Translations under genes and position numbers: made by a program
Part shown: positions 1-7,361 of the stretch, one piece after another
Position numbering within the stretch: position 1 is the first letter of the stretch
Layout of the letters: each line of letters begins with the position of its first letter
Origin: Christensenella sp. UBA1262
GTDB lineage: Bacteria > Bacillota > Clostridia > Christensenellales > CAG-917
Assembly: GCA_002308215.1 (NCBI GenBank)
Contig: DBVO01000013.1
Coordinates: 1-11,327 of the forward strand
Reading direction: 5' to 3'
DNA: 11,327 bases
The notes under the pieces: model-generated
The model's input: the letters and a program-made list of their open reading frames with translations, nothing else
Databases searched by the model: none
Told to the model about the DNA's origin: nothing

Positions 1-411
1 ATCTTTGTAAATGGTTTTGGCAGTCGCAAGGCAAAACAAAAGCTAATAGCTTTTAATACGCGCGCGTTCGTATGTGCACTCGAGAGATACCCAATTGATA
101 TTGTTGCACATTTGAATCATAAAGCATTAGTTCAGGCGAGACCAATATTTGATAAGGCAAAAGAAACTGGTGCATATATTGAATTAAATGTAAAGCATCT
201 TGACGCGTTTCTACCATTAGTTAACGATGCAATCGATAGCGGAGTTAACTTTATTGTCTCAAGTGATGCTCATAAAGCAAAAGATATAGGACGTTTTGAA
301 GAAATAGCAAAATTTATCGAAGATAATAATATCCCACTTGATAGAGTGTTTGGATTAGAAGGAAATCAACCAACGTTTAAAGATAAAGCAAATTGGAGAA
401 GAGAAGCATGA
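1..411 (+). CDS. PHP-domain metal-dependent hydrolase (YcdX-like), C-terminal part
   Basis: The frame is open from base 1 to a TGA at 409-411, giving 136 residues with no start in the window, so the 5' part is missing. The TTG at 112 lies inside the domain and is not the real start. The sequence fits the second half of a PHP (polymerase and histidinol phosphatase) hydrolase of the YcdX type. It has a DIVAHLNHK strand with a candidate metal-ligand His, an IELN strand with a candidate Glu, then VSSDAHKAKDIG with the usual late Asp-x-His pair, and a C-terminal helix ending in a FGLEGNQPTF segment. Relatives are roughly 240-250 residues long, so about 110 residues should lie upstream. They are trinuclear-metal phosphoesterases; the substrate cannot be told from this fragment. 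The TGA overlaps the whiA start as ATGA, so the two are translationally coupled. Confidence 0.85.
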   Translation: MFVNGFGSRKAKQKLIAFNTRAFVCALERYPIDIVAHLNHKALVQARPIFDKAKETGAYIELNVKHLDAFLPLVNDAIDSGVNFIVSSDAHKAKDIGRFEEIAKFIEDNNIPLDRVFGLEGNQPTFKDKANWRREA

Positions 412-1385
412 GTGATACTTTCAGATATGAAGTACAAAACGAAATAGTGAATACTTTACCTAAAGACAAAGAATCGCTTGTCGCTTTTCTTGCTGGGCTT
501 ACAAAGGCGGTTGGAACTTTAGAGATCGCAAACAAGCGCATGAATTTGTGCTTGCAGTTGGACAGCTTTGATGAAGGCATGAAAATAGTAGATGCTTTCA
601 AAGAGTTATACCCAACTGAATTTGAACTATCTCTCACAACTGCAAAATCTGGGTTGAAAGCTGGCAAACCAATATGCTTGCTTCAAGTACCATATGGGTT
701 TACAAAACAAGTACTAGTAGATTTTGGACTCATGACAATGGATGGGGATGAACTTAACGGTTTTTGTCAAGGTGCTCCAAAAGATATTATCAAAAAAGAA
801 AGTTCAAAACGTGCTTTCCTAAAAGGTTTGTTCCTTGGCTGTGGTAGCATATATGTCCCTTCAATGTCAGGGGATGAAGAAAAGAGAGATGGTTATCATC
901 TTGAGTTCCAACTAGATGATGAGGATTATGCTTCAGATTTAATCAATTTGCTGGAGTACTTTAACCTTCAAGCAAAAACAAGTGAAAGAGGGGATCATAC
1001 ACTAGTGTATTTCAAGGACAAGGAAGAGATTTCAAAGATCCTTGTGTTATTTGATTTAACAGAGTGTGCGCTCAAACTTCAATCAATTATAAATGAAAGA
1101 GAAACAGCAAATAGCCTTAACCGTGCAATAATTTGCGAAACAGCAAATATGGATAAAACATTTGCAGCTGCTAGCAAGCATCTTCTTGCCATAGGCAAGA
1201 TTATGGGCGAAGGGTTATTTGAAGCATTAACACCTGTGCTTAGAGATACTGCACAAGCACGTATGGATAGGCCAGAAGACAGCTTGCAAGAATTGGCAGA
1301 TTTTCTTGGGGTGAGCAAGAGTTGCTTAAACCATAGACTTAGAAAACTAGTAGAGATTGCAGACGAACTTCCAGATAACGAATAA
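408..1385 (+). CDS. whiA: Sporulation/cell division regulator WhiA
   Basis: The 325-residue product fits WhiA, a DNA-binding protein with a degenerate LAGLIDADG-endonuclease-like N-terminal part and a C-terminal helix-turn-helix. In Streptomyces it controls sporulation genes; in Bacillus it affects division and chromosome segregation. Visible landmarks are FLAG (about 27-30), KRAFLKGLFLGCGSI (about 134-148) followed by YHLEFQLDDE, the linker NRAIICETANMDKT (about 238-251), and the HTH in RPEDSLQELADFLG then VSKSCLNHRLRKL (about 288-314). I start at ATG 408, which overlaps the upstream stop as ATGA and has GGAGAAGAG at 395-403. A TTG at 393 would add only six residues and lacks a better site. 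One oddity: the HTH reads SKSC where the family usually has SKSG. The gene is followed after 24 bases by dnaE, so it is likely part of one transcript. Confidence 0.95.
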   Translation: MSDTFRYEVQNEIVNTLPKDKESLVAFLAGLTKAVGTLEIANKRMNLCLQLDSFDEGMKIVDAFKELYPTEFELSLTTAKSGLKAGKPICLLQVPYGFTKQVLVDFGLMTMDGDELNGFCQGAPKDIIKKESSKRAFLKGLFLGCGSIYVPSMSGDEEKRDGYHLEFQLDDEDYASDLINLLEYFNLQAKTSERGDHTLVYFKDKEEISKILVLFDLTECALKLQSIINERETANSLNRAIICETANMDKTFAAASKHLLAIGKIMGEGLFEALTPVLRDTAQARMDRPEDSLQELADFLGVSKSCLNHRLRKLVEIADELPDNE

Positions 1386-1409
1386 AACAATTTTACATAT
1401 AGGGCAAAA

Positions 1410-4400
1410 ATGACAGATTTTGTACATTTACATTTACACACAGAATATAGTTTGTTAGATGGTGCGGTTAGACTTGTAAAGGTAGTCCCAAACCCAGAGA
1501 ATCCAAACAAAACTATAAAACTTCATCCACTCGCAGATGCATTGAAAGCGCGTGGTATGTCTGCTGTTGCCATAACAGACCATGGCAACATGTATGGCGC
1601 ATATACATTTGTTTCTACTCTTAGAGCAGAAGGCATTAAACCTATCATTGGCCAAGAGTTTTATGTAGCAGATGATATGTATGCTAAAACTCCAGATGTA
1701 CTTAAACAGCGTTACCATCTTATTCTTCTTGCAAAGAATGAAATAGGATATCAAAATTTGATGAAACTTTCATCAATGGCATTTGTAGATGGTTTTTATA
1801 TGAAACCACGTATTGATTTAAATGTTCTTGCTAAACATAGCGAAGGGATTATTTGCTTATCTGCTTGTCTAGCAGGTCAAATTCCACATTTGATTTTAGA
1901 AGGGAAATATAATGAAGCAAAAGCTGTCGCTATACGTATGCGCGACATGTTTGAGCCTGGAGACTTCTATATTGAACTCCAAGACCATCACATGGATGAA
2001 GACAAATTGGTTTTAAATCCACTTTGTCAAATTGCTAGAGAAATTGGAGTAAAAGTTGTTGCTACAAACGATGTCCACTATATAGAAAAAGAAGATGCAG
2101 ATCTTCAAGATACCATGATGTGCATCACTCTTGGTTGTAAAAAGAGCGAAATGAATCCAGCTCGTTTTGTAAATGATGAGTTTTATCTCAAGAGTGGTGA
2201 AGAGATGGAAGAATTGTTCTCTTGGTGTCCAGAAGCAATTGCATCCACAAAAGAGATTGCAGACAAAGTAGAAGACTATTTTGTTTTGCACCATAAATCA
2301 ATCATCCCAAAATATACTTGTAAAGAGATGGAAGATTTGGGCTTGGATGAAGCAGGCTATATCCGTTATCTCGCAAACAAGGGTATAGAAAAGAAATATC
2401 CAGTTATCACAGATGAAATTCGTGAGAGACTTGAGTATGAACTTGGCGTTATTCACAAATGTGGCTTTGATGGTTACTTCCTTATTGTTTGGGATTATGT
2501 TCATGCAGCTCAAGAAATGGGTATTCCGGTTGGACCTGGACGTGGTAGTGGATGCGGAAGTATAGTCGCATACGCAATTGGCATCACTGACATTGACCCA
2601 CTTAAGTATAACTTGCTTTTTGAACGTTTCTTATCAGAAGAGCGTGTTTCAATGCCAGACTTCGACGTAGACTTCTGCTTTGTTCGCCGTCAAGAAGTTA
2701 TTGATTATTGTATCAATAAATACGGCAAAGATAACGTATCTCAGATTATTGCATATTCAACAATGAGTGCAAAAGCCGTTGTTAAGGACGTTGCGCGTGT
2801 GTTGGACGTCCCATATAACGAAGCAAACAATTGGGTAAAAGAAATACCAGTTGGTAAAGTGTTGCTCCCACAACTTATGCTTGAGGGCTGCGAACAATAT
2901 AGCCCTGATTTTAAGAAGCTTTATGACACAAATGAAGCGGCTAAGAATTGTATAGATATTGCTATGCAACTTGAAGGTATGCCTAGACAGACAACCATGC
3001 ACGCAGCAGGCGTTGTTATTTGTGCAGACCCAGTTGTAGATCATTGTGCATTATCTAGAAATGGTCCAGTTGTTACAACACAATTTGATAAAGTCATCGT
3101 TGAAGAACTTGGCCTTTTAAAGATGGACTTCTTAGGGCTCAAGACTTTAACCGATATTAACGAAGCTTTGAAACTTGTAAAGGAAGATAAGGGCGTAGAT
3201 TTGGACTTCCACAAACTTGGTTATGATGATCCAAATGTATACAAACTTATTGGATCTGGAGATTGCGAAGCAGTGTTTCAACTTGAAAGTGGCGGCATGA
3301 AAAAGTTTATGGCTCAATTACAACCAGAGAACTTTGAAGATGTTACCGCAGGTATTGCTATGTATCGTCCTGGCCCAATGCAGTTTATAGACTTGTTCTT
3401 AGAAGGAAAACGTAATCCAGATAAAGTAGTATACGAAGATCCACGACTTAAAGAGATTTTAGGCAATACATATGGATGTATTGTTTATCAAGAGCAGGTT
3501 ATGCAAATAGCACAAAGACTTGCAGGATTCTCATTCGGTGGAGCAGATATCATGCGTCGTGCTATTTCCAAAAAGAAACTCGAACTTTTGCAGAAGATGG
3601 AAGAGATATTCTTGCATGGTGGTGTACTAGATGATGATAAAACACATAAGCAAGTAGAAGGTGCAGTAGCAAACGGAGTAGATGAGGCTGTAGCTAAGGA
3701 ACTTTTCCAAGAGATTTTGAAATTTGCAAACTATGCATTCAATAAGTCTCACGCAGCAGCGTATACATTCCTTACATATCAAACAGCTTATCTGAAGTGC
3801 TATTATCCAATCCACTACATTGTTGCTGTTGTTAATAACCGTATCACGGCGGCAGATGAAGTTAAGCATTACATGAATTATTTGAAGCGTACAGGCGTAA
3901 AAGTATTACCACCTGATATTAATCGCTCAAAGAAATCATTCTCTATTGAAGGCAATAACGTTCGTTATGGCTTAATGGGCATCAAGAACGTTGGTGAACA
4001 AGCAATGGAATACTTGCTTGAAGAAAGAGAAAGAAACGGCGAGTTCAAAGATATTCGTGACTTGCTAGATAGATGTGCAGGACAAATCAACAAGCGCATG
4101 ATTGAAAGCCTTATTAAGGGTGGGGCGTTAGATTGCTTCGGCAAGGGAAGAGCAACACTCATGGCATCATATGAGCGCATTATGGATACAGTGCTCAATG
4201 ACAAGAAGAGTAAACTTACAGGTCAACTTTCACTCTTTGATGAGCTTATAGAAGAAGACGAAATTAAATATAGTGAAGTCAGAGAGTACGACAAGGCGCT
4301 TCGTTTATCCTACGAACATGAAGTTCTTGGTATGTATATATCAGGGCATCCACTTGAAGATTATGAAGACTGGGATAAAGAATTTAACTTCGATACAAAC

Positions 4401-4973
4401 CAACTCATGGTTGAAGAGCAGGATGAAAACGGAGATACCAAAGCTGTTGTGGATCAAACACTTGATGGCAAACAAGTAAAATTTGGATGCATTGTTTCAT
4501 CATTTGAAAAGAAATCAACAGCAAAACAACTTAAGTTTGCTGTTGGCAGAGTAGAAGACAAGATGGGCTCAATTGCATTTTCAATGTTCCCTAAAGTTTA
4601 TGAAAAGTTCGGTAGCTTCTTAGAGGGTGAAGGGCCAATCAAAATAACTGGACGAATTGACCTTCGTGATGAAAGCGAACCAAAGATAAATGTGGATAGA
4701 GTGGAACCATGGACTAATAAAAAAGTTGCGCAAAACAACTCAGTTTCATCCTCATCTGCAATTTATCTTCTCATAAGAGATATGAGCGAAAAGGAACTTG
4801 TATCAGGAGTCCTTCAAATGAATCCAGGTTCAACGCCTGTATATGCTCAAATGGTTATTAATGGTGAGAAGAAGCTATTGCAATTCAAATACACAGTTGA
4901 TGTAAACGAAGAACTTTTACACGGACTTCAAATGATAGTTGGTGAAAAGGGAATAAAATACGTGAAAAAATAA
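1410..4973 (+). CDS. dnaE: DNA polymerase III alpha subunit, DnaE type
   Basis: The 1187-residue product is a complete C-family replicative polymerase. The N-terminal PHP domain keeps a full candidate metal set: H8, H10, D17, H58 (TDHGN), E83 (GQEFYV), H103, C153, D221 and H223 (NDVHY). The palm carries GPGRGSGCGS (375-384), PDFDVDF with D417 and D419, and KMDFLGL with D573 as the third catalytic aspartate. A fingers region, a PPDINRS / GLMGIKNVGE helix-hairpin-helix segment (about 834-863) and an OB-fold (about 1024-1100) follow. QLSLF at 939-943 matches the consensus beta-clamp motif. There is an extra loop of roughly 14 residues between D17 and H58. ATG 1410 has an AGGG site 8 bases upstream. 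In Clostridia a separate PolC usually shares replication with DnaE; whether this is the DnaE1 or DnaE3 subtype was not resolved here. The gene sits between whiA and pfkA. Confidence 0.97.
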   Translation: MTDFVHLHLHTEYSLLDGAVRLVKVVPNPENPNKTIKLHPLADALKARGMSAVAITDHGNMYGAYTFVSTLRAEGIKPIIGQEFYVADDMYAKTPDVLKQRYHLILLAKNEIGYQNLMKLSSMAFVDGFYMKPRIDLNVLAKHSEGIICLSACLAGQIPHLILEGKYNEAKAVAIRMRDMFEPGDFYIELQDHHMDEDKLVLNPLCQIAREIGVKVVATNDVHYIEKEDADLQDTMMCITLGCKKSEMNPARFVNDEFYLKSGEEMEELFSWCPEAIASTKEIADKVEDYFVLHHKSIIPKYTCKEMEDLGLDEAGYIRYLANKGIEKKYPVITDEIRERLEYELGVIHKCGFDGYFLIVWDYVHAAQEMGIPVGPGRGSGCGSIVAYAIGITDIDPLKYNLLFERFLSEERVSMPDFDVDFCFVRRQEVIDYCINKYGKDNVSQIIAYSTMSAKAVVKDVARVLDVPYNEANNWVKEIPVGKVLLPQLMLEGCEQYSPDFKKLYDTNEAAKNCIDIAMQLEGMPRQTTMHAAGVVICADPVVDHCALSRNGPVVTTQFDKVIVEELGLLKMDFLGLKTLTDINEALKLVKEDKGVDLDFHKLGYDDPNVYKLIGSGDCEAVFQLESGGMKKFMAQLQPENFEDVTAGIAMYRPGPMQFIDLFLEGKRNPDKVVYEDPRLKEILGNTYGCIVYQEQVMQIAQRLAGFSFGGADIMRRAISKKKLELLQKMEEIFLHGGVLDDDKTHKQVEGAVANGVDEAVAKELFQEILKFANYAFNKSHAAAYTFLTYQTAYLKCYYPIHYIVAVVNNRITAADEVKHYMNYLKRTGVKVLPPDINRSKKSFSIEGNNVRYGLMGIKNVGEQAMEYLLEERERNGEFKDIRDLLDRCAGQINKRMIESLIKGGALDCFGKGRATLMASYERIMDTVLNDKKSKLTGQLSLFDELIEEDEIKYSEVREYDKALRLSYEHEVLGMYISGHPLEDYEDWDKEFNFDTNQLMVEEQDENGDTKAVVDQTLDGKQVKFGCIVSSFEKKSTAKQLKFAVGRVEDKMGSIAFSMFPKVYEKFGSFLEGEGPIKITGRIDLRDESEPKINVDRVEPWTNKKVAQNNSVSSSSAIYLLIRDMSEKELVSGVLQMNPGSTPVYAQMVINGEKKLLQFKYTVDVNEELLHGLQMIVGEKGIKYVKK

Positions 4974-4991
4974 TTTGAAACGAGTTTCAAA
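4974..4991 (+). promoter_or_regulatory. Intergenic hairpin abutting the pfkA ribosome binding site
   Basis: TTTGAAA (4974-4980), loop CGAG, TTTCAAA (4985-4991) forms a perfect 7-bp stem starting on the base after the dnaE stop. The pfkA Shine-Dalgarno AGAGGT (4991-4996) begins on its last base. There is no U-run, so it is not a terminator. It may act as an RNA processing or stability element, or tune pfkA translation. The structure is seen in the sequence; the role is inferred. Confidence 0.45.
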
Positions 4992-5002
4992 GAGGTAAAT
5001 AT

Positions 5003-5992
5003 ATGGCAAAAAATCTAACAAACAAAAAACTTGCAATTTTGACAAGTGGTGGCGATGCATCAGGCATGAATGCTGCCATTCGTACGGCTCTCCGTTTCGC
5101 TATGGCAAACGGATATGAAGTTTACGGTATTAAACACGGATACAAAGGACTTGTTGATGATGAGATTTTCAAAATGGAATACAAATCTGTATCTAACACA
5201 GTCCATACTGGTGGAACAATACTCAGATCTTCACGTTGTCCTGAATTTAAAGATGTTGAAGTGCATACAAAGGCAGCACAAAACTTACTCAACAAGGGAA
5301 TTGAAAACCTTATTGTAATTGGCGGCGACGGTTCTTTCCATGGTGTTGAAGCTTTGCATGAACATACAGAGCTCAATGTTATTGGTGTTCCAGGCACTAT
5401 AGACAATGACATGGGGTATACGGATTCAACAATTGGATTTGATACAGCATGCAATACAGTTATTGATGCTATTTTGAAACTTAGAGACACAATCACTTCT
5501 CATGATAGAATCATGATCCTTGAGGTTATGGGTAGAGAGTGCGGAAACATTGCAGTAAACAGTGCTGTAGCTGGTGGTGCAGAATACGTTATCGTTCCTG
5601 AAGCAAATCCAGTAGATCCAAAAGTTATTGCAGAAAGCGTAAAAAGAGGCTTCGAAGAGAAGGGTAAGACATCTACAATAATTTTGCTTGCAGAAGGTGT
5701 TAACTATCTTAGAGATCCACTTCTTGAAGAGATTTCAAAAGCAACTGGAAGACGCGTAAATCATATGGCACTTGGCTATATGCAACGCGGTGGTAATCCT
5801 ACAATGGCAGATAGAGTACTTGCAGCGAGAATGGCACAACGCGCAGTTGAATTAATTATGTGTGGCCAATCTGGTCGTGTTGTAGGTATTCGCGGCGGTG
5901 ATATTTATGACTTAGCCGTAAACGAAGCCCTTAAGATACCAAAAGAATTTGATGAAAAACTTTATGACCTCGCAAAAGTCATATCTAAATAA
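5003..5992 (+). CDS. pfkA: ATP-dependent 6-phosphofructokinase
   Basis: The 329-residue cytosolic enzyme phosphorylates fructose 6-phosphate to fructose 1,6-bisphosphate, the committed glycolytic step. Landmarks are TSGGDASGMNAAIR at the N-terminus (14-27), GGDGS (107-111), PGTIDND (130-136) with the catalytic Asp region, EVMGRECG (174-181), and LGYMQRGGNPTMADR (257-271). The Gly in GGDGS and the Gly in PGTIDND are the residues that mark ATP use; pyrophosphate enzymes have Asp and Lys there. The length is that of the classic bacterial PfkA, whose tetramer is allosterically controlled. ATG 5003 follows AGAGGT by 6 bases. The gene is 29 bases after dnaE and 44 bases before a second, PPi-type kinase. 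All eight prolines use CCA or CCT, in line with the core genes around it. Confidence 0.97.
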   Translation: MAKNLTNKKLAILTSGGDASGMNAAIRTALRFAMANGYEVYGIKHGYKGLVDDEIFKMEYKSVSNTVHTGGTILRSSRCPEFKDVEVHTKAAQNLLNKGIENLIVIGGDGSFHGVEALHEHTELNVIGVPGTIDNDMGYTDSTIGFDTACNTVIDAILKLRDTITSHDRIMILEVMGRECGNIAVNSAVAGGAEYVIVPEANPVDPKVIAESVKRGFEEKGKTSTIILLAEGVNYLRDPLLEEISKATGRRVNHMALGYMQRGGNPTMADRVLAARMAQRAVELIMCGQSGRVVGIRGGDIYDLAVNEALKIPKEFDEKLYDLAKVISK

Positions 5993-6006
5993 TAAAAAAA
6001 TACTAA

Positions 6007-6021
6007 GCACACAAAGTGTGC
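6007..6021 (+). promoter_or_regulatory. Intergenic hairpin in front of pfp
   Basis: GCACAC (6007-6012), AAA, GTGTGC (6016-6021) is a perfect 6-bp stem with a three-base loop in the 44-base gap between the two phosphofructokinase genes. The AAGGAG ribosome binding site (6025-6030) starts three bases later. No U-run follows, so it should not terminate. A possible role is separating the expression levels of the two kinases by mRNA processing or by shielding the 5' end; this is inference. Confidence 0.4.
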
Positions 6022-6036
6022 GACAAGGAGAAAAAT

Positions 6037-7287
6037 ATGAACAACTTGAAAGGCGCATGTATGTTTGGACAATCAGGTGGTCCAACATCAGTCATTAACA
6101 GCAGTGCAGCAGGCGTATTTACCGAGGCTCTGTCACAAGACAACATCACAGCAGTTTATGGTGCTGAACATGGTATTGTAGGTATTTTGAATGAAAAGTT
6201 CTTTGATATTTCCAAAGAAGATCAAAGAGAAATTGACCTTTTGAAATACACACCATCATCCGCACTTGGTTCTGTCCGTTACAAACTCAAAGATGCAGAC
6301 GTAGACGATACAGATTATAAGAGAATTCTTGAAGTCTTCAAAAAGTATAACGTTCGCTTCTTCTTCTATAACGGCGGTAACGACAGCATGGATACTTGCA
6401 ACAAGATTTCTAAGTATATGCAAAAATCCGGTTGGGATGTAAACGTAATTGGCGTTCCTAAGACAATCGATAACGACCTTTATGGAACAGACCATTGCCC
6501 AGGTTATGCATCAGCAGCTAAGTACATTGCAAACACTGTTATGGAAGTTAACCTTGACGCAAAAGTTTACGACACACCAATGGTTTGCGTTATTGAAGCT
6601 ATGGGTAGACATGCTGGTTGGCTTACTGCAGCAGCTGCACTCGCAAAGGTAAACGGCCTTGGCGCAGATCTTATCTACTTGCCAGAAGTTGACTTCGACA
6701 TTGATAAATTTGTTGATGATGTTAAAGCAGTTTGCGCAAAGAACGGCAACAAGTGCATCGCAGTTGTTTCCGAAGGTATCCACAACAAAGATGGTCAACT
6801 CATCTGCGAATCCTTTGGCCCAGCAGCAGCAAGAGATAGCTTTGGTCATGCTCAACTCGGTGGCGTAGCATCAATTCTTGCAAACCTCATTAAAGAGAAG
6901 ACTGGCTTCAAAACAAGAGGAATTGAACTTAGCCTTATGCAACGTTGTGGTGCACATTTGGCATCCAAGACAGACGTTGAAGAAGCATTCGAAGCAGGTG
7001 CAGAAGCAGTTCGCGCAGCAGTTAGAGGCGAAACAGACAAGATGGTTATTTTTGAACGTCACTTTGATGAAAACGGAAACTACTACAACAAGAACGTTCT
7101 CATGCCACTTGAATATGCAGCTAACACAGAGAAGAAAGTTCCACTTGGCTGGATCAATGAAGAAGGCAATAATGTCAGCGATGACTTTATTACTTATGCA
7201 CTTCCTCTTATCCAAGGTGATGCAAAGGCTCCACTCGAAAATGGTTTGCCAAGATTTGCTCGCTTAAAGAAGATTTACGCAAAATAA
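6037..7287 (+). CDS. pfp: Pyrophosphate-dependent 6-phosphofructokinase (PPi-PFK)
   Basis: The 416-residue product is a phosphofructokinase of the longer group. It transfers phosphate between PPi and fructose 6-phosphate, reversibly, so it can serve glycolysis and gluconeogenesis. The nucleotide-discriminating positions are PPi-type: GGNDS (113-117) with Asp in place of the ATP-type Gly, and PKTIDND (141-147) with Lys in place of Gly. Other landmarks are GQSGGPTSVINSS (11-23), TDHCPGYASAAKY, EAMGRHAGW (187-195), and ELSLMQRCGAHLAS (297-310). I chose ATG 6037, which has AAGGAG at 6025-6030; a GTG at 6016 lies inside the upstream hairpin and would lack a site. Many C-ending codons (AAC, GAC, TTC) and 10 CCA plus 2 CCT among 12 prolines suggest strong expression. 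It stands directly behind the ATP-type pfkA. Confidence 0.93.
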   Translation: MNNLKGACMFGQSGGPTSVINSSAAGVFTEALSQDNITAVYGAEHGIVGILNEKFFDISKEDQREIDLLKYTPSSALGSVRYKLKDADVDDTDYKRILEVFKKYNVRFFFYNGGNDSMDTCNKISKYMQKSGWDVNVIGVPKTIDNDLYGTDHCPGYASAAKYIANTVMEVNLDAKVYDTPMVCVIEAMGRHAGWLTAAAALAKVNGLGADLIYLPEVDFDIDKFVDDVKAVCAKNGNKCIAVVSEGIHNKDGQLICESFGPAAARDSFGHAQLGGVASILANLIKEKTGFKTRGIELSLMQRCGAHLASKTDVEEAFEAGAEAVRAAVRGETDKMVIFERHFDENGNYYNKNVLMPLEYAANTEKKVPLGWINEEGNNVSDDFITYALPLIQGDAKAPLENGLPRFARLKKIYAK

Positions 7288-7319
7288 AATTATTAAATTT
7301 TCAAGTTGAAAAATAAATG

Positions 7320-7355
7320 AATCCCCGCTACCAAAAGGTGGCGGGGATTGGGGGA
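7320..7355 (+). promoter_or_regulatory. 13-bp hairpin followed at once by a G-rich ribosome binding site
   Basis: The left arm 7320-7332 (AATCCCCGCTACC) pairs with 7337-7349 (GGTGGCGGGGATT) around an AAAA loop; 12 pairs are Watson-Crick and one is T-G. The next base begins GGGGGA (7350-7355), the likely Shine-Dalgarno for the gene at 7362. No T-run follows on the + strand, so it is a poor intrinsic terminator for pfp. It more likely protects the pfp 3' end or gates translation of the downstream gene. The span 7337-7354 also reads GG-T-GG-C-GGGG-ATT-GGGGG, a possible two-layer G-quadruplex that would include the ribosome binding site. The structures are visible; function is not established. 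Confidence 0.6.
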
Positions 7356-7361
7356 TTTATT

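Noticed and set aside
1079..1510. Long open frame on the - strand opposite whiA and dnaE
   Set aside because: It is a shadow of two well-supported genes, with no family features and no ribosome binding site; the same holds for other - strand frames and for the + frames inside dnaE, pfkA and pfp.
5963..5983. Hairpin TATGAC / GTCATA at the end of pfkA as terminator
   Set aside because: A 6-bp stem with a 9-base loop inside the coding end is followed by A-rich and not T-rich sequence.
6016..6036. GTG 6016 as the pfp start
   Set aside because: It falls inside the hairpin, lacks a ribosome binding site, and adds residues before the family's normal start; ATG 6037 has AAGGAG.
7320..7349. Intrinsic terminator after pfp
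   Set aside because: The stem is strong, but the + strand continues with GGGGGATTT and not a T-run. On the - strand it would be followed by a T-rich stretch, but no - strand gene ends there.
7317..7361. ATG 7317 as the hydrolase start
   Set aside because: It would translate through the whole hairpin and has no ribosome binding site; ATG 7362 has GGGGGA at proper spacing.
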